Positions 32,527 through 43,798 of a stretch of 64,000 bases of DNA are shown piece by piece. Numbering within the stretch: position 1 is the first letter of the stretch; each line of letters opens with the position of its first letter. The notes under the pieces were generated by a model. The model had not been told where the DNA came from and did no database searches. It saw nothing but the letters and a program-made list of their open reading frames with translations. The position numbers and the translations under genes were made by a program. The DNA is from Pseudomonas sp. PH1b (lineage in GTDB: Bacteria > Pseudomonadota > Gammaproteobacteria > Pseudomonadales > Pseudomonadaceae), in NCBI RefSeq assembly GCF_000633395.1, contig NZ_AYMU01000011.1, positions 62,001 through 126,000 of the forward strand, in the 5' to 3' direction.

Positions 32527-33264
32527 TGCCCTTCGGGCGCAAGGCTTTTTGCGTAGGAGCTGGCTTGCCAGCGAAGGCGGCATCGAGAACACCAGGGGAT
32601 TGGGTGTTGCAGGTATCGGTTGCTGCCCTGTCCCTCAGTCGTCTGCCATGGCCACACAACCTCTATGGCGAGGGCACTTGCTTGCCCCTCTACTCGGTTT
32701 CTCGTCTAGGCCCGGCATTTCCTCACTCCAGCATTGATCCGTGGGCCACCACCGACCATCCATGGTCGGGTTAGCCACGGCTCAATGCCTGCGTTCGGCC
32801 ATCGTGGTTAACGGGCCCCTCAGGATCAACAGCCAAAGCCGGGCAATGCAGAGCTAAAACCCTGGCTAGGTCTTGTGGCTAATGCTCCGGCAGTTGCATC
32901 GCTTGTTGTTTCGCCACATGCAGTACGGATGCGCAGGCCGGCGTTGGTCAGCAGATCAAGCAAGGAGGCTTGAGGCTGGACAGAGGCGACGGGGTGGTCG
33001 GTGTTTTTCCTACTACGTCCTCAATCGTTGTTTCCGGAAAGTTTGCCATTCCCTCTGTTATCTCCTTTGTTCTCCATGGCACACTCCGTTGGAATTTCCG
33101 TTATTCCATATTTAATTCCGCTATAGCGGAATTTTTTAAAGGCTTAGGGTTTTCAGATGGCCGTTGGTTTTTGTCGCAAGTACTGCTCAGAAATGGACGG
33201 CAAGCTGGATAACCTTCTCGGGCATGGCCTGCAGATGGCCAACCTTCAACCAGGAGAACCTCCC
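32527..33264. other. Gene-poor 740-bp region with one REP element
   Basis: Apart from a single REP sequence at 32553-32579 (GTAGGAGCTGGCTTGCCAGC), I see no gene with a ribosome site and plausible composition. A GCCC-TTC-GGGC hairpin at 32528-32538 followed by a T-run could end the upstream gene. The right end (33089-33140) turns AT-rich and holds the promoter/operator of the ridA operon, annotated separately. Confidence 0.5.
33089..33133 (+). promoter_or_regulatory. Promoter and IclR-type palindromic operator upstream of ridA
   Basis: A perfect 20-bp palindrome AATTCCGCTATAGCGGAATT occupies 33114-33133. The TTCCGC/GCGGAA half-sites are of the kind bound by IclR-family regulators. A candidate promoter (TTGGAA at 33089-33094, TTTAAT at 33111-33116, spacing 16) runs into the palindrome, so a bound repressor would block it. 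The IclR protein encoded at 33788 is the obvious candidate. The palindrome is certain; promoter and binder are inferred. The palindrome could alternatively form a terminator-like hairpin, with three further T residues after it. Confidence 0.55.
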
Positions 33265-33654
33265 ATGAGCATCACCCGTTACGGCACCGGCAGCACCGCA
33301 GGCGGTGGCCAGCCGCGTCCTTTCGCTCGCGCCGTCGAAGCCGATGGCTGGCTGCATGTGTCCGGCCAGGTGCCAGCGCTGGAGGGCGAGATCATTCACG
33401 GTGGAATCGTTGAGCAGACGCATCAGACGCTGCGCAATCTGGTGGCCATTCTCGAAGAGGCCGGCTACGGCCTGGAGGATGTGGTGCGGGTTGGCGTGTG
33501 GCTGGAAGACCCGCGGGATTTCTGGAGTTTCAACAAGGTGTTCGGCGAGTACTTCAAGCCCGAACACGCGCCGGCCCGGGCCTGTGTGCAGGCCAGCATG
33601 ATGGTCGACTGCAAGGTCGAGATCGATTGCGTGGCGTACAAGAAGAAGGCCTGA
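33265..33654 (+). CDS. RidA-family enamine/imine deaminase
   Basis: This 129-aa protein is of the RidA/YjgF family, which hydrolyses reactive enamine/imine intermediates released by PLP enzymes. The sequence shows WLHVSGQVPALEGEIIHGG, the family's substrate loop, then EEAGYGLEDVVRVGVWLEDPRDF and the trimer-interface segment RACVQASMMVDCKVEIDCVAY with the Arg that anchors the carboxylate. AGGAG lies 8 nt upstream of ATG 33265. It is the first gene of a unit that continues with an IclR regulator and a PLP enzyme, which makes a supporting role for that enzyme likely. Confidence 0.88.
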   Translation: MSITRYGTGSTAGGGQPRPFARAVEADGWLHVSGQVPALEGEIIHGGIVEQTHQTLRNLVAILEEAGYGLEDVVRVGVWLEDPRDFWSFNKVFGEYFKPEHAPARACVQASMMVDCKVEIDCVAYKKKA

Positions 33655-33665
33655 TGGCCACGGTC

Positions 33666-33763
33666 TGTAGGAGCTGGCCTGCAGGAGCTGGCTTGCCAGC
33701 GAAGGCGCCCGTGAGGGCGGTACAAGGCTTGAAAGCCTCTTCGCCGGCAAGCCGGCTCCTACG
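33666..33763. repeat. REP doublet (REPIN) between ridA and iclR
   Basis: Two GTAGGAGC-type REP sequences in inverted orientation flank about 40 bp. The left copy is preceded by a partial duplicate of its own first bases (GGAGCTGGC appears twice). The whole can form a long stem-loop between the two genes and might attenuate expression of iclR relative to ridA. Confidence 0.8.
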
Positions 33764-33787
33764 GTTCGATAGAGGGGGCGCAGGTAG

Positions 33788-34552
33788 ATGAGCGAAGACA
33801 CCATCAAGCGCCGGGCCAGGGGCCTGGATCGGGCGTTCGATATTCTCGATTTCCTCAAGGAAGTCGGCCAGCCGTTGCGCCCCAACGATATTGCCAAGGG
33901 CATTGGCAGCCCCAAGTCCACGGTCTACGAGCTGGTGGCGTCTTTGCTGGAGCGGCGGATTCTGGAGCCCGTGGGCAAGGACGGGCATGTGTACCTGGGC
34001 CGCCAGTTGTACTTTCTCGGCCAGGCCCATTTGCGTCATTTCGACCTGACCCGTGAGGCCGATCAGGCCTTGCAGGAAATCGTCAGCCAGACCCACGAAA
34101 CTGCGCAGATGTGCCTGCTCAACGGGCGCAAATACACGGTGGCGCTGATGAAGGAGGGCGAGCGGCATTTCCGCATTTCCTCGGACATCGGCGAGAACGC
34201 GCCGATTCCCTGGACTGCTTCCGGGCGGCTGCTGCTGGGGCATCTGAGCGACGCGCAGATTGTCGATCTGATCGATGAACGGGACTTCATTCTGCCCAGT
34301 GGTGAACGTCTGCCCTTGGAGATTTTCCTTAAGGAAATCCGTCAGGCCACCGAGGATGGGTTCTTTTCCTTCGACAGTGTGGCCGACACCTTTACCCATT
34401 GTTTTGCCGCGCCGGTGCGCGATGAGCGCGGGCTGTGCATTTGCACGCTCTGCATCGTCGCGCCGAGGGCCGATGCCCTGCGCAATTACCAGGAGTACCG
34501 CCGGGTGCTGATCGACAGCGCCAACCAGTTGGCCCGGCGGATCAACGACTAA
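33788..34552 (+). CDS. IclR-family transcriptional regulator
   Basis: This 254-aa regulator has an N-terminal winged helix (LRPNDIAKGIGSPKSTVYELVASLLERR, about residues 30-57) and a C-terminal IclR effector domain (about 75-250). Effector-pocket features such as GENAPIPWTASGRLLLG and FAAPVRDERGLCICTLCIVAP are present. It stands between ridA and the DSD1-like gene on the same strand. KdgR and related IclR proteins control sugar-acid catabolism, consistent with the 2-keto-3-deoxygluconate-type kinase two genes downstream. It likely acts at the palindrome at 33114. Confidence 0.9.
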   Translation: MSEDTIKRRARGLDRAFDILDFLKEVGQPLRPNDIAKGIGSPKSTVYELVASLLERRILEPVGKDGHVYLGRQLYFLGQAHLRHFDLTREADQALQEIVSQTHETAQMCLLNGRKYTVALMKEGERHFRISSDIGENAPIPWTASGRLLLGHLSDAQIVDLIDERDFILPSGERLPLEIFLKEIRQATEDGFFSFDSVADTFTHCFAAPVRDERGLCICTLCIVAPRADALRNYQEYRRVLIDSANQLARRIND

Positions 34553-34602
34553 TAGGTTGTACACCGCGGCTGTGCGCAGCCGCCTTGATAAGGAGTGCCA
34601 AG

Positions 34603-35820
34603 ATGAATTCTCCATTGAACCTGCCGCTGGTGGAAAAGGGTGCCGCTGGCAAGGGCGCGAACCTGTTGACCGAGGTCAGCCTGCCGGCCCTGGTGCTGCA
34701 CCGCGAGGCCCTGGAACACAACATCGGCTGGATGCAGGCGTTCGTCAGCGACAGCGGTGCCGAGCTGGCGCCCCATGGCAAGACCAGCATGATGCCAGGG
34801 CTGTTCCAGCGGCAGCTGGACGCGGGAGCCTGGGGCATCACCCTGGCCACGGCGGTGCAGACCCGAGCGGCTTATGCCCACGGTGCGCGTCGGGTGTTGA
34901 TGGCCAACCAGCTGGTAGGGGCGCCGAACATGGCGCTGATCGCCGAGCTGCTGGCGGACGCGGATTTCGATTTCTATTGCATGGTCGATCACCCGGACAA
35001 CGTTGCCGATTTGGGCGCTTTTTTTGCCCAGCGCGGGGTAACCCTCAAGGTGATGATCGAGTACGGCGTGGTTGGCGGTCGCTGTGGCTGTCGCAGCGAG
35101 CAGGAGGTGCTGGCCCTGGCCAAGGCGATCCAGGCGCAGCCGGCCCTGGCCCTGTGCGGTATCGAGGGTTACGAAGGGGTGATCCATGGCGACGAGGCCA
35201 TTGAGGGGATTCGCCGCTTCGCCGACTCCCTGGTGCGCCTGGCGGTGGACCTGCACAACGACGGGCTGTTTGCCATCGAGCGGCCGATCATCACGGCTTC
35301 GGGGTCGGCCTGGTACGACCTGATCGCCGAATCCTTCGAGACGCACAACGCCAAGGGGCGTTTCCTCAGCGTGCTGCGTCCCGGCAGTTACGTGGCCCAT
35401 GACCATGGCATCTACAAGGTTGCGCAGTGCTGCGTGTTGGAGCGCCGCTCGGACCTGCAGGAGGGCCTGCGCCCGGCCATGGAGGTCTGGGCCCATGTGC
35501 AATCGCTGCCGGAACCGGGGTTCGCCGTGGTGGCCCTGGGCAAGCGCGACGTGGCCTATGACGCCGGGTTGCCGGTGCCGCTGCGTCGCTACAAGCCGCA
35601 GGCAGGTGCTGTTCAGGGGGATGATGTCAGCACCTGCAAGGTTACGGCGGTGATGGACCAGCACGCCTTCATGACCGTGGCGCCGGGTATCGAGTTGCGG
35701 GTGGGCGACATCCTCTCCTTTGGCACGTCGCACCCGTGCCTGACCTTCGACAAGTGGCGCACCGGGCTGTTGGTGGATGAGCGCCTGCAGGTGGTCGAGA
35801 GCCTGGAAACCTGCTTCTAA
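34603..35820 (+). CDS. DSD1-like PLP-dependent enzyme (alanine racemase fold, D-threonine aldolase / D-serine dehydratase type)
   Basis: This 405-aa enzyme has the alanine-racemase N-terminal barrel with PLP lysine K60 in APHGKTSMMPG. A C-terminal D-serine-dehydratase-like domain has the metal-binding pair H377 and C379 in TSHPCLTFDKW. The family eliminates ammonia from, or cleaves, D-beta-hydroxy amino acids. Because the next gene is a 2-keto-3-deoxygluconate-type kinase and the first gene of the unit is a RidA imine deaminase, I infer that it deaminates a 2-amino-2-deoxy sugar acid to a 2-keto-3-deoxy sugar acid. The substrate is not proven by sequence. AAGGAG precedes the ATG. Confidence 0.82.
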   Translation: MNSPLNLPLVEKGAAGKGANLLTEVSLPALVLHREALEHNIGWMQAFVSDSGAELAPHGKTSMMPGLFQRQLDAGAWGITLATAVQTRAAYAHGARRVLMANQLVGAPNMALIAELLADADFDFYCMVDHPDNVADLGAFFAQRGVTLKVMIEYGVVGGRCGCRSEQEVLALAKAIQAQPALALCGIEGYEGVIHGDEAIEGIRRFADSLVRLAVDLHNDGLFAIERPIITASGSAWYDLIAESFETHNAKGRFLSVLRPGSYVAHDHGIYKVAQCCVLERRSDLQEGLRPAMEVWAHVQSLPEPGFAVVALGKRDVAYDAGLPVPLRRYKPQAGAVQGDDVSTCKVTAVMDQHAFMTVAPGIELRVGDILSFGTSHPCLTFDKWRTGLLVDERLQVVESLETCF

Positions 35821-35926
35821 CCGCTGATGGCATAAGCGGTGTGACGCTGAAGACGATCGCATGAGGACTTCACCGGCGCACCGGCTTGTGCAGGATGGGT
35901 TGTGTGGGAGGGAGGAGGGCAAGGAC

Positions 35927-36835
35927 ATGAACCAGAAGAAACGCATCGCCTGCATCGGTGAATGCATGATCGAGTTGCAACAGCATCACGATGGCCGTCT
36001 GCAACAGAGCTTTGGTGGCGACACCTTGAATACCGCGGTGTATCTGTCCCGTGAGTTGGGCGAGCTGGCCCGGGTGGACTATGTCACCGCCCTGGGCGAC
36101 GACAGCTTCAGCGATGCCATGTGCCAGGGCTGGGCGGCTGAGGGCATCGGCCTGGAGCTGGTGCAGCGCTTGCCGGGGCGTTTGCCCGGCTTGTATTGCA
36201 TCCAGACCGATGCCCGCGGCGAGCGGCGCTTTCTCTATTGGCGCAACGAGGCCGCGGTACGCGACTGTTTTACCAGCCTGGCGGCGGGGCCGATTCTTGA
36301 GGCCTTGAAGGGTTACGACGTGCTGTATTTCAGCGGCATCACCCTGGCCGTGCTGGGTGAATCGGGACGCAGCAAACTGCTGGCCATGGTGAGCGAAGCG
36401 CGCCAGCGCCAGGCACTGATCGTCTTCGACAACAACTACCGGCCACGTTTGTGGGCCTCGGTGGAGCAGGCCCGGGCGGCTTATCGGGAGGTACTGCCCC
36501 AGGTGGATCTGGCCCTGCTGACCCTGGAGGATGAGCAGGCGCTGTTTGCCTACAGCGATGTTGAGGCGGTGTTCGAGGCTTATCGCGGCACGCCGGAAGT
36601 GGTGCTCAAGCGCGGGGCCGAGTCCTGCCTGGTTCGGGGCGCGGGTGGCGCGTTTGATGTGCCCGCGCAGCGGGTGGACAAGGTGGTGGACACCACCGCC
36701 GCGGGGGATTCGTTCAGCGCGGCTTATCTGGCCAGCCGCTTGCGGGGTGAGAGCCCGGAGCAAGCGGCGCAGGCGGGGCATCGACTGGCGAGTCGGGTAA
36801 TCCAGTATCCCGGCGCCCTGATCCCCCGCGATTGA
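35927..36835 (+). CDS. kdgK: PfkB-family sugar kinase, 2-keto-3-deoxygluconate kinase-like
   Basis: This 302-aa ribokinase-family enzyme starts at the ATG with GGAGG-rich sequence upstream. The N-terminal CIGECMIELQ and the GGDTLNTAVYLSREL segment match KDG kinases. The second PfkB signature DTTAAGDSFSAAYLASRL contains the catalytic Asp and anion hole. KDG kinase makes 2-keto-3-deoxy-6-phosphogluconate for the Entner-Doudoroff aldolase. It closes the ridA-iclR-DSD1 unit, supporting a sugar-acid pathway. Confidence 0.85.
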   Translation: MNQKKRIACIGECMIELQQHHDGRLQQSFGGDTLNTAVYLSRELGELARVDYVTALGDDSFSDAMCQGWAAEGIGLELVQRLPGRLPGLYCIQTDARGERRFLYWRNEAAVRDCFTSLAAGPILEALKGYDVLYFSGITLAVLGESGRSKLLAMVSEARQRQALIVFDNNYRPRLWASVEQARAAYREVLPQVDLALLTLEDEQALFAYSDVEAVFEAYRGTPEVVLKRGAESCLVRGAGGAFDVPAQRVDKVVDTTAAGDSFSAAYLASRLRGESPEQAAQAGHRLASRVIQYPGALIPRD

Positions 36836-36842
36836 ACCGGGC

Positions 36843-37378
36843 GTTGACCTTGCGCGCGCTTTCGCTGGCAAGCCAGCTCCTACAGGGCAGGTGGAGGTTG
36901 TAGGAGCCGGCTTGCCGGCGAAGAGGCCATTGAGCCGGGCGTTGACCTTTGCGCGCGCTTTCGCTGGCAAGCCAGCTCCTACAGGGCAGGTGGAAGTTGT
37001 AGGAGCCGGCTTGCCGGCGAAGAGGCCATTGAACCGGGCGTTGACCTTGCGCGCGCTTTCGCTGGCAAGCCAGCTCCTACAGGGCAGGTGGAAGTTGTAG
37101 GAGCCGGCTTGCCGGCGAAGAGGCCATTGAATCGGGCGTTGACCTTGCGCGCGCTTTCGCTGGCAAGCCAGCTCCTACAGGGCAGGTGGAGGTTGTAGGA
37201 GCCGGCTTGCCGGCGAAGGGGGCATTGAACCGGGCGTTGACCTTGCGGGCGCTTTCGCTGGCAAGCCAGCTCCTACAGGGCAGGTGGAAGTTGTAGGAGC
37301 CGGCTTGCCGGCGAAGAGGCCATTGAACCGGGCGCTGACCTTGCGTGCGCTTTCGCTGGCAAGCCAGCTCCTGCAAGG
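36843..37378. repeat. Tandem REP array, 98-bp period, about 5.5 copies
   Basis: Six starts of the same unit lie at 36843, 36941, 37040, 37138, 37236 and 37334, so the period is 98 bp (99 once). Each full unit holds two inverted REP sequences (TTCGCTGGCAAGCCAGCTCC and GGAGCCGGCTTGCCGGCGAA) joined by a short link and followed by a spacer unique to this array (ending ...CGGGCGTTGACC). Copies differ by only a few substitutions, so amplification is recent. The array lies between the kinase gene and a convergent parvulin gene. Confidence 0.92.
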
Positions 37379-37385
37379 TCCGGGG

Positions 37386-37661
37386 TCAGTCGCGATAGAA
37401 CACTTGCACCAGGTGGTAGCCGAACTTGCTCTTGATCGGGCCATGCACGGTGCGCAGGGGTTTCTTGAAGATCACCTGGTCGATGGCGCCGACCATCTGC
37501 CCCGGACGCACCTCACCCAGGTCGCCGCCGCGCTTGCCGGACGGGCAGGTGGAGTACTTCTTCGCCAGGACGTCGAAGGCTTCGCCCTTGGCGATGCGCT
37601 GCTTGAGCTGTTCGGCCTCTTCGGCGGTTTTCACCAGGATGTGACGGGCTTGGGCTTTCAT
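37386..37661 (-). CDS. Parvulin-type peptidyl-prolyl isomerase (PpiC-like)
   Basis: This is a single-domain cytoplasmic parvulin of 91 aa: KAQARHILVKTAEEAEQLKQ at the start, STCPSGKRGGDLGEVRPGQMV in the centre and FGYHLVQVFYRD at the end, matching the PpiC fold. No signal peptide or extra domains. A close paralogue lies at 53022-53303 in the same window. It is a single gene on the minus strand whose 3' end touches the REP array. Confidence 0.92.
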   Translation of the reverse strand: MKAQARHILVKTAEEAEQLKQRIAKGEAFDVLAKKYSTCPSGKRGGDLGEVRPGQMVGAIDQVIFKKPLRTVHGPIKSKFGYHLVQVFYRD

Positions 37662-37712
37662 GGGCAGGTGACCTTGTAGCGGGTAAACGGCGGCCGCGGA
37701 TTATGCCTGAAT

Positions 37713-40253
37713 TCAATCCGGCTGGCCGATCATCCGTCGAATCTTCTGCGCCAAGTCCTCGATGGAGAACGGCTTGGCCATCAGGTCCATGCCGGGTTCG
37801 AGGAAGCCCTGGCGCTCGGCGGCTTTTTCAGCGTAGCCGGTCATGAACAGCACCTTCAGTTGCGGACGATGCTGGCGGGCGATCTCTGCCAGTTGCCGGC
37901 CGTTCATGCCCGGCAGGCCGACGTCGGTCACCAGCAGGTCGACGCGCATCGGCGACTCCAGCAAGGGCAGGGCGCTGCGCGCGTCCTCGGCTTCGAAGGC
38001 GCGATAGCCCAGCTCGCTCAGCACATTGAGCACCAGCATGCGCACCGCCGGATCATCTTCGACCACCACCACGGTTTCCCCGGCCAGGGCCTGGGGCGCC
38101 TGGTTGGCGGTGGCGCTGTTTGCCGCTTCCGGCGCGGCGGCATACAACCGTGGCAGGTACAGGCGCACGCAGGTGCCCTGGTCTGGCTCGCTGCTGATGG
38201 TCACGTGGCCGCCGGACTGCTGGGCGAAGCCGTAGATCATCGACAGGCCCAGGCCCGTGCCCTGGCCGATGGGCTTGGTGGTGAAGAACGGGTCGAAGGC
38301 CTTGGCCAGGATCCGCGGGCTCATGCCAGCGCCGTTGTCACTGACGCCGAGCATCACGTAATCACCGGCCTTGACCGGTTCCAGGGTGCTGATGTCACTG
38401 CCGTCGAGGTAACTGTTGGCGGTTTCGATGGTCAGTTGGCCGCCGTTGGGCATGGCGTCCCGGGCGTTGATCACCAGGTTGAGCAGGGCGTTTTCCAGCT
38501 GGCTGGCGTCGGTGTTCACTGGCCACACGCCTTCGGCCAGTTGCATGTGCAGCTCGATGTGCTCGCCCTTGGTGTGGTTGAACAGCTCCTGCAGGGAGCG
38601 CACCAGTTGGTTCGGGTCCAGGGGCTGGCGGTCCAGGGACTGGCGGCGGGAGAAGGCCAGCAGACGATGGGTCAGGGCTGCGGCGCGCTTGGCCGAAGAC
38701 ATGGCCGCCTCGGTGAAGCGGCCGATCTCGTCGCCACGGCCGTTGTCGATGTAGCGCTGCATCAGGTCCAGGCTGCCGATGATCCCGGTGAGCATGTTGT
38801 TGAAGTCATGGGCGATGCCGCCGGTGAGCTGGCCCACGGCTTCCATTTTCTGTGCGTGGCGCAGGGCGTCTTCGGCGCGCTCACGTTCGAACATCTCGTT
38901 CTGCAGGCGCTGGTTGGCGGTGGCCAGGGCCTCGGTGCGCTGGTTGACCCGCTCTTCCAGGGTTTCATTGAGGTTGCGCAGGGCTTCTTCGGTCTGTTTG
39001 CGCTCGGTTTCGTCGATCACGAAGATGTAGAAGCCGTTGATCGCCCCATCGGCTCCGTAGCGTGGCAGGTACTTCATCAGGGCGTGGCGCGGGCGGCCGT
39101 CGCGGTGTGGCGAGTTGGCCTCGAAGCTGCACGGCTTGCCGGCCAGGGCCGCGGCGATGTTGTCGGCGCGAGTGGCATAGATCTCGTCGCCCACCACTTC
39201 GCGGATGGTCCTGCCGTACAGCTCTTGCGGGGTCAGTCCGTACCAGTCGAGGTAGGCGCTGTTGTTCAGGCGAAAGCGTTCTTCGCGGTCGACATAGCCG
39301 ATCAGCACCGGCATGGCGTTGATGATCAGTTGCAGCTCGGTCTGGCTCTGGCGCAGGGCCTGTTCCGTCTGCTTGCGTTCGGTCAGGTCCAGGGCGGCGC
39401 CGAGAAAGCGCGTGGGCCGGCCGTGGTGGTCCTTGTAGCAACGGCCCCGGGCGAAGACCCAGCGCACTTGCCCATCGGCCAGTTGCAGGCGGTATTCCTC
39501 GGCGTACTCGGTGCCGTGGGTGATGCAGTGCTTGATGCCCCGGGCGACCATGCCGCGGTCTTCAGGGTGCACGCCCTTGAGGTATTCGCTGATGGGCAGC
39601 TGGCGCGATTGCTGGGGGTCGACGCTGTGCAACTGGGCGAAATGGGCGTCGGCGATAAAGCGGTCTTCGCCGATGTCCCAGTCCCAGGTACCCACCGCGT
39701 CGGTAGCCGCCAGTGCCAGCTGCAGGCGTTCTTCGGTTTCATGCTGGGCCCGCAGGCTGTCGTCGGAGCGCTGCTTGAGCTCCAGGGCGATGCGCCGGCG
39801 CTCGTTGGTCTCGATGGCCGTGACCAGGATCCCCGCCACCACCCCACGCTCATCGCGGATCGGGCTGTAGGTCAGGTCCAGCCACAGGTCGTATTCGCTG
39901 CCGTTGCTGCGTTGCAGGGTGAAGCGCCGCTCACTGAAGGTGCGCACCTGGCCGTTGAGCACGGCGCTGTAGATCGGGCCGGTGAAGTCCTTGAGCTCCG
40001 GCCAGGTCAGGTGCGCCGGCTGGCCGAAGGCCCCGGGGTGCTTGTTGCCCGCCAGCAAGGCAAAGCCGTCGTTGTAGATCTGCGCCAGCTCCGGGCCCCA
40101 GAGCAGCAGCATCGGCATCGGTGAGTGGATCACGATGTCCACCGCGGTGCGCAGGCTCTGGGGCCAGTGGCTGGATTCGCCGAGGGCGGTGGCGGACCAG
40201 TCCAGGCGGGCAATCAGGTTGGCGGCTTCGCTGCCTGGGTGGGGGGCATTCAT
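37713..40253 (-). CDS. Hybrid sensor histidine kinase with PAS domains and receiver
   Basis: This 846-aa cytoplasmic hybrid kinase has no transmembrane segments. Three PAS domains cover about residues 35-150, 175-295 and 305-420. A short coiled coil (about 420-470) precedes the HisKA domain with phosphoaccepting H482 ([13 protein letters not shown]). The ATPase domain has the N box at 588-600 and G1 DNGAGMS at 639-645, and a C-terminal receiver has D777 (VTDVGLPG) and K827. The absence of membrane segments suggests an intracellular signal, and output via a separate phosphotransfer partner. No cognate response regulator is adjacent. Confidence 0.92.
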   Translation of the reverse strand: MNAPHPGSEAANLIARLDWSATALGESSHWPQSLRTAVDIVIHSPMPMLLLWGPELAQIYNDGFALLAGNKHPGAFGQPAHLTWPELKDFTGPIYSAVLNGQVRTFSERRFTLQRSNGSEYDLWLDLTYSPIRDERGVVAGILVTAIETNERRRIALELKQRSDDSLRAQHETEERLQLALAATDAVGTWDWDIGEDRFIADAHFAQLHSVDPQQSRQLPISEYLKGVHPEDRGMVARGIKHCITHGTEYAEEYRLQLADGQVRWVFARGRCYKDHHGRPTRFLGAALDLTERKQTEQALRQSQTELQLIINAMPVLIGYVDREERFRLNNSAYLDWYGLTPQELYGRTIREVVGDEIYATRADNIAAALAGKPCSFEANSPHRDGRPRHALMKYLPRYGADGAINGFYIFVIDETERKQTEEALRNLNETLEERVNQRTEALATANQRLQNEMFERERAEDALRHAQKMEAVGQLTGGIAHDFNNMLTGIIGSLDLMQRYIDNGRGDEIGRFTEAAMSSAKRAAALTHRLLAFSRRQSLDRQPLDPNQLVRSLQELFNHTKGEHIELHMQLAEGVWPVNTDASQLENALLNLVINARDAMPNGGQLTIETANSYLDGSDISTLEPVKAGDYVMLGVSDNGAGMSPRILAKAFDPFFTTKPIGQGTGLGLSMIYGFAQQSGGHVTISSEPDQGTCVRLYLPRLYAAAPEAANSATANQAPQALAGETVVVVEDDPAVRMLVLNVLSELGYRAFEAEDARSALPLLESPMRVDLLVTDVGLPGMNGRQLAEIARQHRPQLKVLFMTGYAEKAAERQGFLEPGMDLMAKPFSIEDLAQKIRRMIGQPD

Positions 40254-40454
40254 GTCGAAGGTGTCCTGGGTGGAGCAGTCGCGCGCGGCGAGGCGTCAGG
40301 CTCGCTCACTCGAAAAGTCGCATGGACATGCGGTGCATATTCAAACGGATGGATTGTCGGGAGTTCGGCTGGGTTATTTTCACCTGCTTTTGCGGCAGAT
40401 GACCAGTCTAGAGCGGCTGAACGGTAGTCCGCGAGCATCGACCCAGCTTCGGGT

Positions 40455-40928
40455 GCCGGCTGGCCAGCGAAGAGGCCCGCAAGAACGCCGCATGCCCTCG
40501 CCATGAACCGCACACTCTGGCCGCTGCGCGGTTCGCCGGCAAGCCGGCTCCTACAAGGACGACGCCGCTATCGCGCCAGCCGTAGGAGCTGGCTTGCCAG
40601 CGAAGGGGCCCGCAAGAACGCCGCATGCCCTCGCCATGAACCGCACTCACCGGCCGCTGCGCGGTTCGCCGGTAAAGACGACGCCGCTATCGCGCGAGCC
40701 GTAGGAGCTGGCTTGCCAGCGAAGGGGCCCGCAAGAGCGCCGCATTCCCTCGCCATGAACAGCACCCATCGGCCGCTGCGCGGTTCGCCGGCAAGCCGGC
40801 TCCTACAAGGACGACGCCGCTATCGCGCCAGCCGTAGGAGCTGGCTTGCCAGCGAAGGGGCCCGCAAGAGCGCCGCATTCCTTCGCCATGAACCGCACCC
40901 ACCGGCCGCTGCGCGGTTCGCCGGCAAG
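40455..40928. repeat. Tandem REP array, 133-bp period, about four copies
   Basis: The phrase CATGCCCTCGCCATGAACCG or a close variant recurs at 40491, 40624, 40743 and 40876, giving spacings of 133, 119 and 133 bp. Each unit contains a REP pair with GGAGCTGGCTTGCCAGCGAA and TTCGCCGGCAAGCCGGCTCC. The second copy lacks about 14 bp of one REP arm, which explains the shorter step. The spacer differs completely from the arrays at 36.8 and 46.9 kb. It fills the gap between the histidine kinase gene promoter region and the acetoacetyl-CoA synthetase gene. Confidence 0.9.
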
Positions 40929-40936
40929 GGATGGGG

Positions 40937-42892
<1,956 letters not shown>

Positions 42893-42972
42893 GCAAGGCC
42901 TCGTGTTCTTATTGTTTTTCCGGGTCGGGCTTGTCGCTGCCAAGCTCGCTCCTGCACGGCGGTGATGAGCCG

Positions 42973-42999
42973 TGTAGGAGCCGGCTTGCCAGCGAAGGC
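42973..42999 (+). repeat. Single REP element
   Basis: A lone REP sequence (TGTAGGAGCCGGCTTGCCAG, then CGAAGG) lies between bdhA and the acetoacetyl-CoA synthetase gene. As an RNA hairpin it might separate expression of the two genes. Confidence 0.8.
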
Positions 43000-43017
43000 A
43001 TCAGCCTGGGCGTCGCG

Positions 43018-43791
43018 TCATTGCGCCAGCCAGCCACCGTCGATATTCCACGCCGCGCCGCGCACCTGGGCGCCGGCTTCGCTGCACAAAAATAGCACCA
43101 GTTCCCCCAGCTGCGACGGGGTGACGAACTCCAGGGACGGCTGTTTTTCCGCCAGCAGATCGTGCTGCGCCTGCTGGGGATCGGTGCCGGCGGCGACGCG
43201 GTCGTCGATCTGCTTCTGCACCAGCGGGGTCAGTACCCAGCCCGGGCAGATGGCGTTGCAGGTGACATTGCTGGTGGCGGTTTCCAGGCCCACCACCTTG
43301 GTCAGGCCGATCACCCCGTGCTTGGCCGCCACATAGGCGGCCTTGCCCACCGAACCCACCTGGCCGTGCACCGAGGCAATGTTGACGATCCGTCCCCAGC
43401 CCTTGGCGCGCATCCCCGGCAGCCCCAGGCGAGTGCTGTGGAACACCGACGACAGGTTGATGGCGATGATCGAATCCCAGCGTTCCACGGGGAACTCCTC
43501 CACCGCCGCCACATGCTGGATGCCGGCGTTGTTCACCAGGATGTCGACGCCGCCGAACTCCCGTTCGGCATAGGCGAACATCTCGGCGATCTGCGCCGGG
43601 TCGCTGACGTCCGCCGGGTGATGGCCGACCTGGCCACCGAACTGTGCAACCTCGGCGATTGCCTGGGCGGCATCGCCGAAGCCGTTGAGAATCAGCTTGG
43701 CCCCGGCCTGGGCCAGGACCCGGGCGATGCCCAGGCCGATGCCGCTGGTGGAACCGGTGACCAGTGCGGTCTTGCCGTTAAGAGTGGTCAT
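43018..43791 (-). CDS. bdhA: D-3-hydroxybutyrate dehydrogenase
   Basis: This SDR of 257 aa oxidises (R)-3-hydroxybutyrate to acetoacetate with NAD+. Motifs: TGSTSGIG at the N-terminus, NNAG, the catalytic Ser in NIASVHGQVG and YVAAKHG with Tyr and Lys, then CNAICPGWVLTPLVQKQI, which is characteristic of 3-hydroxybutyrate dehydrogenases. GAGG lies 5 nt before the ATG. It begins 7 nt after the permease gene and belongs to the RpoN-controlled operon. Confidence 0.92.
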   Translation of the reverse strand: MTTLNGKTALVTGSTSGIGLGIARVLAQAGAKLILNGFGDAAQAIAEVAQFGGQVGHHPADVSDPAQIAEMFAYAEREFGGVDILVNNAGIQHVAAVEEFPVERWDSIIAINLSSVFHSTRLGLPGMRAKGWGRIVNIASVHGQVGSVGKAAYVAAKHGVIGLTKVVGLETATSNVTCNAICPGWVLTPLVQKQIDDRVAAGTDPQQAQHDLLAEKQPSLEFVTPSQLGELVLFLCSEAGAQVRGAAWNIDGGWLAQ

Positions 43792-43798
43792 GAATACC

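Noticed and set aside
36843-37378. CRISPR array
   Set aside because: The repeats are 98-bp units with inverted REP arms and nearly identical spacers, not short direct repeats with unique spacers. No cas genes are nearby. The same applies to 40455-40928 and 46935-47343.
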